This document shows positions 33,813 to 43,382 of a stretch of DNA of 64,000 nucleotides, piece by piece. How positions within the stretch are numbered: position 1 is the first letter of the stretch; the number at the start of each line of letters is the position of its first letter. The notes beneath the pieces were generated by a model. It searched no databases, had not been told where the DNA came from, and was given only the letters and a program-made list of their open reading frames with translations. The stretch covers positions 4,095,501 to 4,159,500 of the forward strand of contig NZ_JAPDFL010000001.1 of assembly GCF_025949695.1 (NCBI RefSeq), read 5' to 3'. This stretch comes from Pararhodobacter zhoushanensis (lineage in GTDB: Bacteria > Pseudomonadota > Alphaproteobacteria > Rhodobacterales > Rhodobacteraceae). Both the position numbers and the translations under genes were made by a program.

Positions 33813-34892
33813 ATGGACGCCAAAACCATACGTTCGACCAAAGGACGCGGACGCCTGTACGACAGCATTCTTGAAACGGTCGGGGACACGCCCGTCGTGC
33901 GGATCAACAACATCGCGCCCGCAGGTGTTCGGGTCTATGTGAAGGTGGAATCCTTCAATCCGGCGGCCTCGGTCAAGGATCGTCTGGCGCTCAACATCAT
34001 CGAGGCGGCGGAACGCGCGGGCACGCTCAAGCCCGGTCAGACGGTGATCGAGGCGACCAGCGGCAACACCGGCATCGGGTTGGCGATGGTCTGCGCGCAA
34101 AAGGGCTATCCGCTGGTGGTGACCATGGCCGAGAGTTTCTCGGTCGAGCGGCGGCGGTTGATGCGGATGCTGGGCGCAAAGGTCGTGCTGACCCCGCGCG
34201 CCGAAAAAGGCACCGGCATGTATCTGAAAGCGGTCGAGCTGGCCGCGCAACACGGCTGGTTTCTGGCGCATCAGTTTGAAACCTCGGCCAATGCCGACAT
34301 CCACGAAGCGACCACCGCGCGCGAGGTCATCGCCGATTTTGCCGGGGACCGTCTGGACTATGTCGTTTCGGGCTATGGCACCGGTGGCACGGTGACCGGG
34401 CTTGCCCGCGTGTTGCGCAAAGAGCGGCCGGAAACGCGGATTGTCCTGACCGAGCCGTCCAATGCGCAGCTGGTCGGCAGCGGCGTGGCGCAAGAGCGCA
34501 GCGCGGACGGCGGGCCTGCCACGGGCCACCCCAGCTTCGAGCCGCATCCCATTCAGGGCTGGACGCCGGATTTCATCCCCAAGGTGCTGCAAGAGTGCCT
34601 CGACACCGGGGGCTACGATCAGCTGATCCCGGTTTCCGGTGCCGACGGCATCGCCTGGGCGAAGAAACTGGCGCAGCGGGAAGGGATCCTGACCGGGATT
34701 TCAGGCGGTGCCACCCTCGCCGTTGCCATGGGGCTGGCCGAGAAAGCCGAACCGGGGACGGTCATTCTGGCAATGCTGCCCGATACCGGCGAGCGTTACC
34801 TTACCACGCCGCTGTTCGCGGACATTCCCGAAGACATGGATGCCGAAGAATCCGCGTTGTCACTGTCAACGCCGGGGTACCAGATGGGCTGA
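33813..34892 (+). CDS. Cysteine synthase/cystathionine beta-synthase-family PLP enzyme
   Basis: A 359-residue fold-type II PLP enzyme: PLP lysine in ESFNPAASVKDRLAL, TSGNTGIGLA for substrate binding, GYGTGGTVTGLARVLR as phosphate loop and GISGGATLAVAMGLA. It is about 50 residues longer than CysK, with an N-terminal extension and the ending LSLSTPGYQMG. The most likely reaction is O-acetylserine plus sulfide to cysteine; a cystathionine or related beta-replacement is possible. ACGAGGAGA precedes the ATG. Confidence 0.88.
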   Translation: MDAKTIRSTKGRGRLYDSILETVGDTPVVRINNIAPAGVRVYVKVESFNPAASVKDRLALNIIEAAERAGTLKPGQTVIEATSGNTGIGLAMVCAQKGYPLVVTMAESFSVERRRLMRMLGAKVVLTPRAEKGTGMYLKAVELAAQHGWFLAHQFETSANADIHEATTAREVIADFAGDRLDYVVSGYGTGGTVTGLARVLRKERPETRIVLTEPSNAQLVGSGVAQERSADGGPATGHPSFEPHPIQGWTPDFIPKVLQECLDTGGYDQLIPVSGADGIAWAKKLAQREGILTGISGGATLAVAMGLAEKAEPGTVILAMLPDTGERYLTTPLFADIPEDMDAEESALSLSTPGYQMG

Positions 34893-35459
34893 CGCCCCAA
34901 CGCAACCGCGGACTGGTGCGGCGAAGGGCCCATCCAGACAGCGTTTTCGGCCAAGCGACCCTCGCCCCCGTCACTGGGGGACGAGGCCTGCGCGACCAGA
35001 CGGTCTGACCTCGCCACCACCTCATGCCGCATTCTAATGCGCCAGCGGCTCAGCAGCGTCACGACAGCCGACCCGCGCCCGCGGGATGGTCGACAGGGGC
35101 GACGACGAGAGCGTCGCCGATGTGGCGGCGCGCTTGCCCGCGTTCACCGCGCGGGTTTACGACTCGGAACGACGGGACGCGGCCGTCGGCGACCGCCCCC
35201 CAACGAATTCGAAACCCTGCTCATCCGAAAAGCGGCTCAGCTCGGATACCCTCGCATGGTTCAGCCCGTGGGGTTCATCCCGATAAGGGGTCAGTATTGC
35301 AAGCCGAATGACAGCAAGGGCCGAGAGCGCGAAAGGTCGAAGACTTGCACGCACCTGAGATGTCTCGGTCGTCTCTCTTCTTGCGTCTTCATGCTCGACC
35401 GGGTGCGGTCATTCCCGATCGCGCTCAGGCGTTGGCACCTGCGGCAATCGCGGCGCGCG
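34893..35459. other. 567-base noncoding stretch
   Basis: I find no gene with a plausible start, motif or codon pattern. The region is GC rich with several CGACG-type repeats near 35090-35130. It separates the cysteine-synthase gene from the 3' end of the V4R regulator; no hairpin with a T-run is obvious. It may be degraded sequence. Confidence 0.4.
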
Positions 35460-37064
35460 TCAGTCGCCCGTCTCCGTCGCCCCGTCGCCGATCTGCGCGA
35501 GGCGGTAGGCCATTTGCGGCCGCGTAAGGCCAAGAAGGCGCGCGGCCGCCGCGATGTTGCCGCCGGCGTCGGTCAGGGCACCGCGAAGAAGCATCGCGTT
35601 GAAGCTGTCGAGGGTGATCTTGCCAGCGCGGAACTCCTCGGCAACACGGCTCCACGGATCGGTTCCGGCAACGGTTGCGGCCATGGGCGAGGCAACGGCT
35701 TCCGCCGCCGCCAGGTCCTCTCCCCGGATGATCCCGGGTGTCGCCGCCAACAGCGCTGCACGCCGGATCAGGGTCCGCAGCTGCGGGATGTTGCCCGGCA
35801 AGTCGATCTGCGCCAGCCGGGCCAGCGCGTCGTCGCTCAACACCTGGCTTACGGCGCCCTCGGCCGAGGCCATGGCTGGCAGCAACCCGCGTGCGATTGC
35901 CGGAATATCGGCGCGGCGCTCTGCGAGCGCGGGCATCTGAATCGGCAGCACGTTCAGGGCATGGGCCAATTCCGGCAGAAAATCGGGCAAGGAAAACAAC
36001 GCCTCAGTGCTGCACCCGGCCAAGGCGACCACCTGCGGTGGCCGGCCTTTCTCGGCCGTCAGCAGATCAAGCAGCATCCACTGTCGGTCGGCCGACAACG
36101 TCTCGATGGCGGAAATCGCCAGCAGCGGCGTGGTGCTGCGCCGCAGACCGTGGGTCTGTCGCAGACTGGCCAGCCGATCGCCCAACTCGGCCGCTTGGGC
36201 ATGGGTGACGGTGAAGCCGGTCTCGGCCGCGCGTTGCCGGTGGAGCCAGCGCGCCGCGGATCGCAGCCCGGCGCCCGAAGGCCCGGTGATGAGGGCCGGC
36301 GCGCCGGACCGCGCGAGGATCTCCAGCCGGTCGCGCACAGGGGCAACGATCAGCGCGTCCAGATCCTCGGGCACGGTGGGGCGCAGCACGCGGGTCGGGG
36401 CAAGCGTGGGCTCGCTTGTGTTGCCCAGCACCTCTTCCAGAAACATCCGCACAAAGGGATCGTCGCGGCCCCAGCCGTCCACGGTCTTGCCGACCACGCG
36501 GCAGGATTTGTGGCCCATGGCCGAGCAGCTGATCTCCTTGTAGATCACCAGTTTGCGGAAGAAGACGCTGGCATAGCCCGCGGCATAGCCCGTCTGCATC
36601 CAGCAGACAGGCTTCGTCGCCCGCCCGTGCGAGCGGTGATAGGCGGATGCCTCGACCGATTCGTGCCAGAGAAAATCGCCGGAAAAACGGTCGTTGGCGA
36701 AGTCGAAATCGTTGGAGAGGGTTTCGACCTTCACCGTCCCGGTGACCATGTGCAGCCGCGTGCCAGCCGTGAAGGCATCGCCGGGGTCCAGGGTGGGCCA
36801 GGACTTGCGGATGAACTCCGCGTCTTCGCGCCCGGCGCGGAAGCCCAGCCGCAACATCAGCACCATCGCCTCATGCTCGGAATAGCGGCGGATCAGCTGG
36901 TCGCGGATGTCCGCGCCGAGGCTTGCACGGGTCAGCAGCATCCGCTCGCCATTGAGCAGAATCGTGCCCTTGGCCGGGCTGAATTCCAGCAGGTCGAGCA
37001 GGTCGCGCAGCGTCGGACGCCCACCACGGGTCAGCAGATCATTCTGGGCGCTATCGGTCTTCAT
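35460..37064 (-). CDS. XylR/DmpR-like V4R regulator with degenerate AAA+ domain
   Basis: A 534-residue regulator. Residues about 15-115 match the XylR N-terminal ligand domain (LRDLLDLLEFSPAKGTILLN, GFRAGREDAEF), and 140-205 the V4R domain with CWMQTGYAAGYASVFF and its Cys pair (EISCSAMGHKSCRVVGK). The AAA+ region is degenerate: the Walker A equivalent is GPSGAGLRSAAR without Lys, and no GAFTGA loop is visible. A Fis-type helix-turn-helix (GGNIAAAARLLGLTRPQMAY) closes the protein. Such domains usually sense aromatics or phenols. It is divergent from the cupin operon and probably controls it. Confidence 0.85.
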   Translation of the reverse strand: MKTDSAQNDLLTRGGRPTLRDLLDLLEFSPAKGTILLNGERMLLTRASLGADIRDQLIRRYSEHEAMVLMLRLGFRAGREDAEFIRKSWPTLDPGDAFTAGTRLHMVTGTVKVETLSNDFDFANDRFSGDFLWHESVEASAYHRSHGRATKPVCWMQTGYAAGYASVFFRKLVIYKEISCSAMGHKSCRVVGKTVDGWGRDDPFVRMFLEEVLGNTSEPTLAPTRVLRPTVPEDLDALIVAPVRDRLEILARSGAPALITGPSGAGLRSAARWLHRQRAAETGFTVTHAQAAELGDRLASLRQTHGLRRSTTPLLAISAIETLSADRQWMLLDLLTAEKGRPPQVVALAGCSTEALFSLPDFLPELAHALNVLPIQMPALAERRADIPAIARGLLPAMASAEGAVSQVLSDDALARLAQIDLPGNIPQLRTLIRRAALLAATPGIIRGEDLAAAEAVASPMAATVAGTDPWSRVAEEFRAGKITLDSFNAMLLRGALTDAGGNIAAAARLLGLTRPQMAYRLAQIGDGATETGD

Positions 37065-37094
37065 GGGGTCACTTCATCATATCATTAACCATCT

Positions 37095-37110
37095 GTCATC
37101 AAATGATGAC
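37095..37110. promoter_or_regulatory. Palindrome in the regulator-cupin divergent region
   Basis: GTCATCA-AA-TGATGAC, a 7+2+7 inverted repeat 31 bases upstream of the V4R regulator start. It is a candidate binding site for the regulator itself. Confidence 0.5.
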
Positions 37111-37313
37111 GCGGCACCGCAGAAAGCCGGGGACTGGAGCGGGCTTCTGCACAGCCTCGGCCCCCTTCCCGGATTAAATTCTGCCTTTCTGGCAAGCCTT
37201 TGCGCGCAGTGATGCTCAAACCGCAAGCGGCGGCGCGTTTTTTCCGTTTGACCGATTCCGAGGGCGACCTGTCGGATAAAGGCATCCCATCGGCAAGGTC
37301 AGAGGAGGACCAG

Positions 37314-37829
37314 ATGCCCAAACCCGAATTCATCACCGCCCTGCCACCCGAACCGCATGAGGCGATGATTCGCCGCTTCGGCAAGGAAGGCGCCTTCATC
37401 CCCGGCGACGACGCGAACAACCCCTGGGTGCCTTTCGGCGATCAGGCGGCGATCAAACATCTTGCATTCGACGTGCGCACCAACACGGCCGCAAACATCC
37501 TGTGGGTGAAGGGTGGCGGGCGGATCGGCACCCACAAGCATCGCGGCGTCGTCTCGGCGGTCACGTTGGAGGGGTCGTGGGGCTATTACGAATACGACTG
37601 GGTCGCCCGTCCGGGTGATTTCGTCTACGAGCTGCCGGGCACGGCCCACACGCTCTATTCCGATGACCCGAACGGCATGAAGGCGCTGTTCTGGCTCAAC
37701 GGGGCGATCGAGTTCTTCGACGACAACGGCAAGTACGATTTCACCGCCGACGTCTTCTGGTTCATCGACCATTACGTCAGTTACTGCGAGGCCAATGGCA
37801 TCGCGATCAACAAGGACATGTTCATCTGA
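37314..37829 (+). CDS. Cupin dioxygenase, 2,4'-dihydroxyacetophenone dioxygenase-like
   Basis: A 171-residue ChrR-type cupin. The metal site is in GGRIGTHKHRGVVSAVTLEG (two His, with Glu) and GDFVYELPGTAHTLYSDD (final His), matching the family of 2,4'-dihydroxyacetophenone and related C-C-cleaving dioxygenases. AGAGGAGG lies before the ATG. It begins the catabolic operon with an SDR, ABC transporter and alcohol dehydrogenase. The real substrate may be another ketone or diketone; the family assignment is firmer than the substrate. Confidence 0.78.
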   Translation: MPKPEFITALPPEPHEAMIRRFGKEGAFIPGDDANNPWVPFGDQAAIKHLAFDVRTNTAANILWVKGGGRIGTHKHRGVVSAVTLEGSWGYYEYDWVARPGDFVYELPGTAHTLYSDDPNGMKALFWLNGAIEFFDDNGKYDFTADVFWFIDHYVSYCEANGIAINKDMFI

Positions 37830-37864
37830 GCCCGGCTCGGATGGATACGGGGAGGAGAACGCGC

Positions 37865-38683
37865 ATGTCCCTGGAGACGATGTTCGACGTGGCGGGCAAG
37901 TCGGTGATCGTGACCGGTGGTGCCTCGGGGATCGGACGGGCCTATGCCGAAATCATGGTCGAGAGCGGCGCGCGGGTCTGCGTGCTGGATCTCGATCAGG
38001 CGGGGCTGGACCGCACCGTGGCCGAAATCGCCGCGCAGGACTGGCCCGGCACCGTCTGGGCACGCAGGCTGGATGTCAGCGACCGCAAGGCCCTGGCCGA
38101 GGCCTTCGATGCGGTGGCGGACAAACACGGCCGCATCGACGTTGTCTTTGCCAATGCGGGCGTCGACGCCGGTCCCGGCTTCCTGACGCCCGAGGGCGCG
38201 CGCGACCCCCATGGCCAGATCGACGCCATGCCCGAGGATCACTGGGACCGCGTGATCGCGGTGAACCTGACGGCGGTGTTCCAGACCATCCGCCACGCGG
38301 CACGGCACATGAAGGCCACGGGCGGCGGGCGGATCATCGTCACCTCGTCCGTCGCGGCACGGGTGAACGAGAGCTTCGTCGGCACCCCCTACATGCCTGC
38401 CAAGGCCGGGGTCGATCACCTCGTGCGGAACGCGGCGATGGAACTGGGCGCCTTCGGGATTCTGGTGAACTGCATCTCGCCGGGGCCTTTTGCGACCAAC
38501 ATCGGCGGTGGACGGCTCAAGAACCCCGCCGATCGCGCGGCGTTCGAGGCGCAATCGCTGCTCGGGCGGATCGCGGATCCGGACGAGATCAAGGGCCTTG
38601 CGCTGTATCTCGCCTCGCCGGCCTCGGCCTATGTGACCGGGGCGCAGATGACGATCGACGGGGGATCCTCGCTCAGGGGGTGA
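37865..38683 (+). CDS. Short-chain dehydrogenase/reductase
   Basis: A 272-residue SDR: cofactor motif VIVTGGASGIGRAYAE, an acidic residue after strand two (CVLDLD) favouring NAD, FANAGVDAG, catalytic Ser in IIVTSSVAA and the Tyr-Lys pair in PYMPAKAGVDHL. The ending VTGAQMTIDGGSS is typical. GGGGAGG is eight bases upstream. It probably oxidises or reduces a hydroxyl or ketone group on the substrate of the neighbouring dioxygenase. Confidence 0.9.
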   Translation: MSLETMFDVAGKSVIVTGGASGIGRAYAEIMVESGARVCVLDLDQAGLDRTVAEIAAQDWPGTVWARRLDVSDRKALAEAFDAVADKHGRIDVVFANAGVDAGPGFLTPEGARDPHGQIDAMPEDHWDRVIAVNLTAVFQTIRHAARHMKATGGGRIIVTSSVAARVNESFVGTPYMPAKAGVDHLVRNAAMELGAFGILVNCISPGPFATNIGGGRLKNPADRAAFEAQSLLGRIADPDEIKGLALYLASPASAYVTGAQMTIDGGSSLRG

Positions 38684-38759
38684 TCCCGACTGCACCGCGC
38701 GGGGACCGAGGAGGCGCCGCGCCAACCACAGATCAGCTTTTTCCCAGGGAGGAAATGGA

Positions 38760-40049
38760 ATGAGCAAGTCGAAGATCTGGACGCCGTCGCGGCGGACCGT
38801 GTTGCAGGGGATGGGGGCCAGCGTTGCGGCCCTGTCGGCCCCATCCATCGTTCGCGCCCAGAGCGCGGGCACCATCAAGGTCGGTTTCATCACCCCGGCC
38901 ACCGGACCGCTGGCGCTGTTCGGCGAGACCGACGGCTTCACCGTGGACCGCATCCGCGAGGCGCTCGGCGGGCGCATCGAGACGGCGGCGGGCACCTACG
39001 ATCTGGAGATCCTGGTGCGTGACGGCCAGTCCGACCCGAACCGCGCCGCCGAAGTCGCGGCGAACCTGATCCTGAACGACGAGGTGCACATGCTGCTGCC
39101 CGCGTCGACCACCGACATCATCAACCCGGCGGCGGATCAGGCGGAACTCTATGGCGTGCCCTGCCTTTCGACCGCGGCGCCGTGGCAGGCCATCGTCTTT
39201 CCGCGCGGCGGCGGCGAACAGCCCTTCGAGTGGACCTACCACTTCTTCTGGGGTCTCGACGAGGCGCTCAACACCTTCGTGGGCCTCTGGAACAGCCTGG
39301 AGACAAACCGCAATGTCGGCATGCTGTTCCCGCAGAACGCCGATGGCGAGACCTGGGGCAACACCGATTACGGCCTGCCCTCGCCCACGCAAGCAGCCGG
39401 GTTCCAGACCAACATGCCGGGCTTCTTCCAGCCGCGCACCAATGACTTCTCGGCGATCATCTCGTCCTTCAAGAATTTCGAGGCGGATATCGTTGGCGGC
39501 ATCACCTATGTGGACGACCTGACCACCTTTGTGAACCAATGTGCGCAACAGGGCTTCCATCCGAAGGCGATCACCGTCGCCGCGGCGCTGCTCTTCCCCT
39601 CGGGGATCGAGGCGCTGGGGGATCTGGGCGAGGGCATGTCGTCCGAGGTTTGGTGGACGCCCGCCTTCCCGTTCCAGTCGTCGATCACCGGCCAGACCAG
39701 CCGCGCCGTCGCCGATGCCTGGGAGACCGAGACCGGTCGTCAATGGACGCAGCCCTTGGGCTACAGCCACGCGATCTGGGAAGTCGCCATCGACGCGTTG
39801 AAGCGCTCGACCAACCCGCTGGACCGCGCGGCGAACCGCGACGCCCTGCGCGCTACGTCGATGCAGACGCTCATCGGGCCGGTCGATTTCGGTTCCGGGC
39901 CGCATCCGAACGTGTCCACCACGCCGATCTTCGGCGGTCAGTGGGTGCGCGGCGAGCGCTGGCCTTTCGAGCTGAAGATCGTGGACAACACCGTCAATCC
40001 CCTGTTCGAACCGGAACAGGCGATGGTTCCGCTGCCCTGGTCGGTCTGA
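38760..40049 (+). CDS. Branched-chain-type ABC substrate-binding protein with Tat signal
   Basis: A 429-residue periplasmic binding protein of the LivK/HAAT class. The N-terminus has a twin-arginine signal (SRRTVLQGMGASVAALSAPS, cleavage after VRA). Then IKVGFITPATGPLALFGETD, ILVRDGQSDPNRAAEVA and LPASTTDIINPAADQAE are typical of the type I fold. Such proteins often bind aromatic or ketone compounds rather than amino acids in catabolic clusters. It heads the liv-like genes, with AGGGAGGAAA upstream. Confidence 0.9.
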   Translation: MSKSKIWTPSRRTVLQGMGASVAALSAPSIVRAQSAGTIKVGFITPATGPLALFGETDGFTVDRIREALGGRIETAAGTYDLEILVRDGQSDPNRAAEVAANLILNDEVHMLLPASTTDIINPAADQAELYGVPCLSTAAPWQAIVFPRGGGEQPFEWTYHFFWGLDEALNTFVGLWNSLETNRNVGMLFPQNADGETWGNTDYGLPSPTQAAGFQTNMPGFFQPRTNDFSAIISSFKNFEADIVGGITYVDDLTTFVNQCAQQGFHPKAITVAAALLFPSGIEALGDLGEGMSSEVWWTPAFPFQSSITGQTSRAVADAWETETGRQWTQPLGYSHAIWEVAIDALKRSTNPLDRAANRDALRATSMQTLIGPVDFGSGPHPNVSTTPIFGGQWVRGERWPFELKIVDNTVNPLFEPEQAMVPLPWSV

Positions 40050-40061
40050 GGTCATAGAACG

Positions 40062-40798
40062 ATGGAACGAAACGGAGACAGCGCGCCCCTTCTGGTGGCG
40101 CGCGGGCTGGGCAAGTCCTTTGGGGCGGTCCGGGTTTTGCATGATCTCGATTTCGAGGTCCGGCAGGGCGAGGTGCTGGGCATTCTGGGCCCCAACGGGG
40201 CAGGCAAGACCACGCTGTTCAACCTCGTCAGTGGCGACATCCGTGATCATGCCGGAGAGATCCGTTTCCGGGGCCGGCCTCTGGCCGGCCCCCGTTCCGC
40301 CGTGCGCGGGCCGGGATCGGGCGTACCTATCAGATCCCGCTTCCCTATGCCGGCATGACCACCTTTGAAAACCTGCTCGTCGCCGCGACCTTCGGCGGCG
40401 GCATGACCGAAGCGCAGGCCTATGACCATTGCGCGCACATCCTCGAGGAGTGCGAGTTGTCGCCGCGCGCCAATACCGAGGCAGGCTCGCTCACGCTTCT
40501 GGATCGCAAGCGGCTGGAACTGGCGCGGGCGCTGGCCTCGAAGCCGGACCTGCTGCTGCTGGATGAAATCGCGGGCGGGCTCACCGATGACGAGGGCAAG
40601 GCGCTCGTCGCCCTCATCCGCCGCATCCGTGACGGCGGCACCACGATTGTCTGGATCGAGCACGTCCTGCACGCGCTCTTCGCCGTGGCCGACCGGCTGA
40701 TGGTGCTCAACTTCGGCGAGAAGATCGCCGAAGGTCTGCCCGCCGCCGTGATCGAGGACCCGGACGTGAAGCGTGTCTACATGGGAGTCGAGGCATGA
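40062..40798 (+). pseudogene. LivG-type ABC ATPase, frameshifted
   Basis: The first frame gives ARGLGKSFGAVRVLHDLDFE and Walker A GILGPNGAGKTTLFNLVSG, ending after GRPLAGPRSAV. At about 40306-40310 a one-base deletion moves the gene to another frame, which continues RAGIGRTYQIPLPYAGMTTF, then LLLLDEIAGGLTDDE (Walker B) and VWIEHVLHALFAVADRLMVL. The signature region (SLTLLDRKRLELARALAS) is the usual divergent LivG form. With the base restored the protein would have about 245 residues. The intact downstream LivF may not replace it. Confidence 0.88.
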
Positions 40799-41520
40799 CC
40801 CCCCTTCTGTCCACCCACGGCCTGATCGCAGGGTACGGCGACATGCGCGCGCTGCACGGCATCGACCTGACCGTGAACCCCGGCGAGACCGTGGCGCTGA
40901 TCGGCGCGAACGGGGCCGGAAAATCCACCCTGCTGCGCGCGATCATGGGCCTTCTGCCCGTCGCGCCCGAAATGATCCGCCTCGATGGCAAGCCGGTCGG
41001 CGGCCGGGCTCCGCATCACATGGTGCGCGAGGGGCTGGCCATCGTGCCCGAGGGCCGTCGCCTCTTCACCGGGATGAGCGTCGAAGAGAATCTGCGCGTT
41101 GCCAGCGAACATGCCGCACAGCCCGTGGCCGAGCCCTGGACACTGGAGCGGGTCTTTGCCCTGTTCCCGATCCTGCAGGAAAAAGCCCGCACGCAGGTCG
41201 AGAACCTGTCGGGCGGACAGCAGCAGATGGTCTCCATCGGGCGCGGGCTTCTGGCCCAACCGCGCATCCTTCTGTGCGACGAGATCAGTCTTGGCCTTGC
41301 GCCCAAGGTGGTGCGCGAGATCTATGCCGCCCTGCCGGAAATCACCGCGAACGGCACGGCGCTGATCCTGGTCGAACAGGATGTCGGCCTCGCGCAGCGC
41401 GCGTCGCATCGTCTCTATTGTCTGCTGGAAGGGCGCGTGACCCTGCACGGCACCTCTGGCGAGATCAGCCGTGACGCGATCTCGGCCGCCTATTTCGGAG
41501 CCAGCCATGCACTGGATTGA
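40795..41520 (+). CDS. LivF-type ABC ATPase
   Basis: A 241-residue ATPase: Walker A LIGANGAGKSTLLRAIMG, EGRRLFTGMSVEENL, signature LSGGQQQMVSIGRGLL and Walker B ILLCDEISLGLAP, with ILVEQDV as the switch region. Its ATG overlaps the livG stop. It is the second ATPase of the liv-like importer. Confidence 0.93.
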   Translation: MTPLLSTHGLIAGYGDMRALHGIDLTVNPGETVALIGANGAGKSTLLRAIMGLLPVAPEMIRLDGKPVGGRAPHHMVREGLAIVPEGRRLFTGMSVEENLRVASEHAAQPVAEPWTLERVFALFPILQEKARTQVENLSGGQQQMVSIGRGLLAQPRILLCDEISLGLAPKVVREIYAALPEITANGTALILVEQDVGLAQRASHRLYCLLEGRVTLHGTSGEISRDAISAAYFGASHALD

Positions 41521-42367
41521 CGGTATCGTCCAAGGCGTCCTTCTGGGCGGCCTTTATGCGCAATACGCCCTCGGCATGGCGCTGATGTTCGGCGTGATGA
41601 AGATCGTCAACGTGACCCACGGCGATCTGGTCGTGTTGCTGGCGCTGATCGGCATCTCGCTGGCCAATTTCGCCGGGCTGGGGCCCTGGGCGGTGCTGGC
41701 GACGCTGGTGCCCATTGGCGCGGCGCTCGGCTGGCTGCTGCAGCGTGCGCTGCTGAACCGCGTGGTCGGCAATGACCCGCTGCCGTCGCTGATCGCCACG
41801 TTCGGGCTGTCCATCGCCCTGCAAAACGCGATGCTGGTGATCTGGTCGGCTGACACGCGGTCGCTGTCGGGCGGCGGGATCCAGCAAGCTTCGATCTCGC
41901 TGGGGCCGATCTTCATCGGCGTGCTGCCGCTGATCGTGCTGATCTGCGCCACGCTGCTGACCGGGGGCCTCGATCTGACCATGCGCCGCACCCGCTTCGG
42001 CCGGTCGCTGCGCGCAGCGTCTGCGGATGTCGAGGCGGCGGCGATGGTGGGCGTGAACCCCCGCAACGTCTATGCCGCCGCGACCGCGATTGCCGTGGGC
42101 ATCCTGGGTTTCGCCGCGACGTTCCAGGCAATGCGGTCGACCGTGGCACCTGCGGACGGGCCGTTCCAGCTGATCTATGCCTTCGAGGCGGTGATCATCG
42201 GCGGTCTGGGCTCGATCTGGGGCGCTTTCGCCGGGGCGATGATCCTCGGTATCAGCCAGGCCATCGGCTTTCGCATCTCTCCGGGCTTCGGCATCCTTGC
42301 CGGGCACCTCGTTTTCCTGGCCGTGCTGGCGATCCGCCCGCAAGGCATCTTCCAGCGCAAATCCTGA
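41507..42367 (+). CDS. LivH-type ABC permease
   Basis: A 286-residue permease with about eight helices. Family segments include GVLLGGLYAQYALGMALMFG, KIVNVTHGDLVVLLA, RRTRFGRSLRAASADVEAAA and AFEAVIIGGLGSIWGAFAGA, which includes the coupling loop. The start MHWIDGIVQG lies inside the 3' end of the LivF gene. Confidence 0.93.
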   Translation: MHWIDGIVQGVLLGGLYAQYALGMALMFGVMKIVNVTHGDLVVLLALIGISLANFAGLGPWAVLATLVPIGAALGWLLQRALLNRVVGNDPLPSLIATFGLSIALQNAMLVIWSADTRSLSGGGIQQASISLGPIFIGVLPLIVLICATLLTGGLDLTMRRTRFGRSLRAASADVEAAAMVGVNPRNVYAAATAIAVGILGFAATFQAMRSTVAPADGPFQLIYAFEAVIIGGLGSIWGAFAGAMILGISQAIGFRISPGFGILAGHLVFLAVLAIRPQGIFQRKS

Positions 42368-42377
42368 GGGGGCCCCC

Positions 42378-43382
42378 ATGTCCAAGTATCGTGTCGCGCG
42401 CATGACCCTCTCGGGACGGGTTGCGCTGGTCCTGTTCACCGCCGCGCTTGTGGGGATCTGCGCCATGCCGTGGTGGGCCTCGCAAGGTCTGATCCGCGAT
42501 GTCGTGACGCTTGCCTGCTATATCGCCGTGGCGCAGATGTGGAACATGCTGGCGGGCTACGGCGGGGTCGTTTCGGTCGGGCAGCAGGCCTTCGTCGGCG
42601 TCGCGGCTTACGCGATGTTCGTCCTGGCCCAGACCTTTGGCGTGAACCCGTTCCTCGCCGTGTTCCTCAGCCTGATCGCCCCGGCGATTCTGGCCGTGCC
42701 GATCTATGGCCTGCTGCACCGGCTGGAGGGGGCCTATTTCGCCATCGGCACCTGGGTCGTGGCCGAGGCGCTGCGCCTTGTCGCCACCAACATGCCGATG
42801 CTGAACGGCGGGGCGGGCATGAGCCTGCGGGTCATGACCCAGTTTTCGGCGCATGAGCGTGCCGTCGCCTCGTCCCTGCTGGCGGCGTCGCTGTTGCTGG
42901 TCACGCTTGGCGGCAGCTATCTGTTGCTCCGATCGCGCTATGGCATTGCGCTGACGGCGATGCGCGACAACCCCGTCGCGGCGGCCAGCCAGGGCGTCGA
43001 TGTGGGGCGGCTGCGGCTGTTGATCTTCATCGCCACGGCCGTCGGCACGGGCTTCGCGGGCGCGGTCTATTTCATGGCACAACTGCGTATCACCCCGCCG
43101 TCTGCCTTCGATGCAAGTTGGGCAAACCTTGCGATCTTCATCGTCATGGTCGGCGGCATCGGCAGCCTCGAAGGCGTGATCATCGGTGCGGTGATCTATT
43201 TCTTCGCGGACCGCTGGTTCGGCGAATACGGCGCCAGCTACCTGATCGTGCTGGGCCTGTTGACCCTCGTCTGCGCTCTGTACTTCCGGGGCGGGATCTG
43301 GGGCCTGTGGTCGAAATGGGTCGAGGCGCCGTGGTTCCCCACAAGACGGCGGCTGATCCGGCTGGACGGAGACAAGGCATGA
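42378..43382 (+). CDS. LivM-type ABC permease
   Basis: A 334-residue permease with the LivM pattern: AQMWNMLAGYGGVVSVGQQA, YFAIGTWVVAEALRLV, SRYGIALTAMRDNPVAAASQ and FIVMVGGIGSLEGVIIGAVI. It completes the importer. The stop overlaps the start of the alcohol dehydrogenase gene (ATGA). Confidence 0.93.
   Translation: MSKYRVARMTLSGRVALVLFTAALVGICAMPWWASQGLIRDVVTLACYIAVAQMWNMLAGYGGVVSVGQQAFVGVAAYAMFVLAQTFGVNPFLAVFLSLIAPAILAVPIYGLLHRLEGAYFAIGTWVVAEALRLVATNMPMLNGGAGMSLRVMTQFSAHERAVASSLLAASLLLVTLGGSYLLLRSRYGIALTAMRDNPVAAASQGVDVGRLRLLIFIATAVGTGFAGAVYFMAQLRITPPSAFDASWANLAIFIVMVGGIGSLEGVIIGAVIYFFADRWFGEYGASYLIVLGLLTLVCALYFRGGIWGLWSKWVEAPWFPTRRRLIRLDGDKA

Noticed and set aside
35024..35311. Small plus-strand frames in the 34893-35459 gap
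   Set aside because: Several overlapping frames are open because of GC content; none has a ribosome site, conserved motif or sensible neighbour spacing.
37190..37203. TGGCAAG...TTTGC resembling a sigma-54 promoter before the cupin operon
   Set aside because: The GG to GC spacing is nine bases rather than ten, and the divergent regulator lacks the GAFTGA loop, so the match is not convincing.
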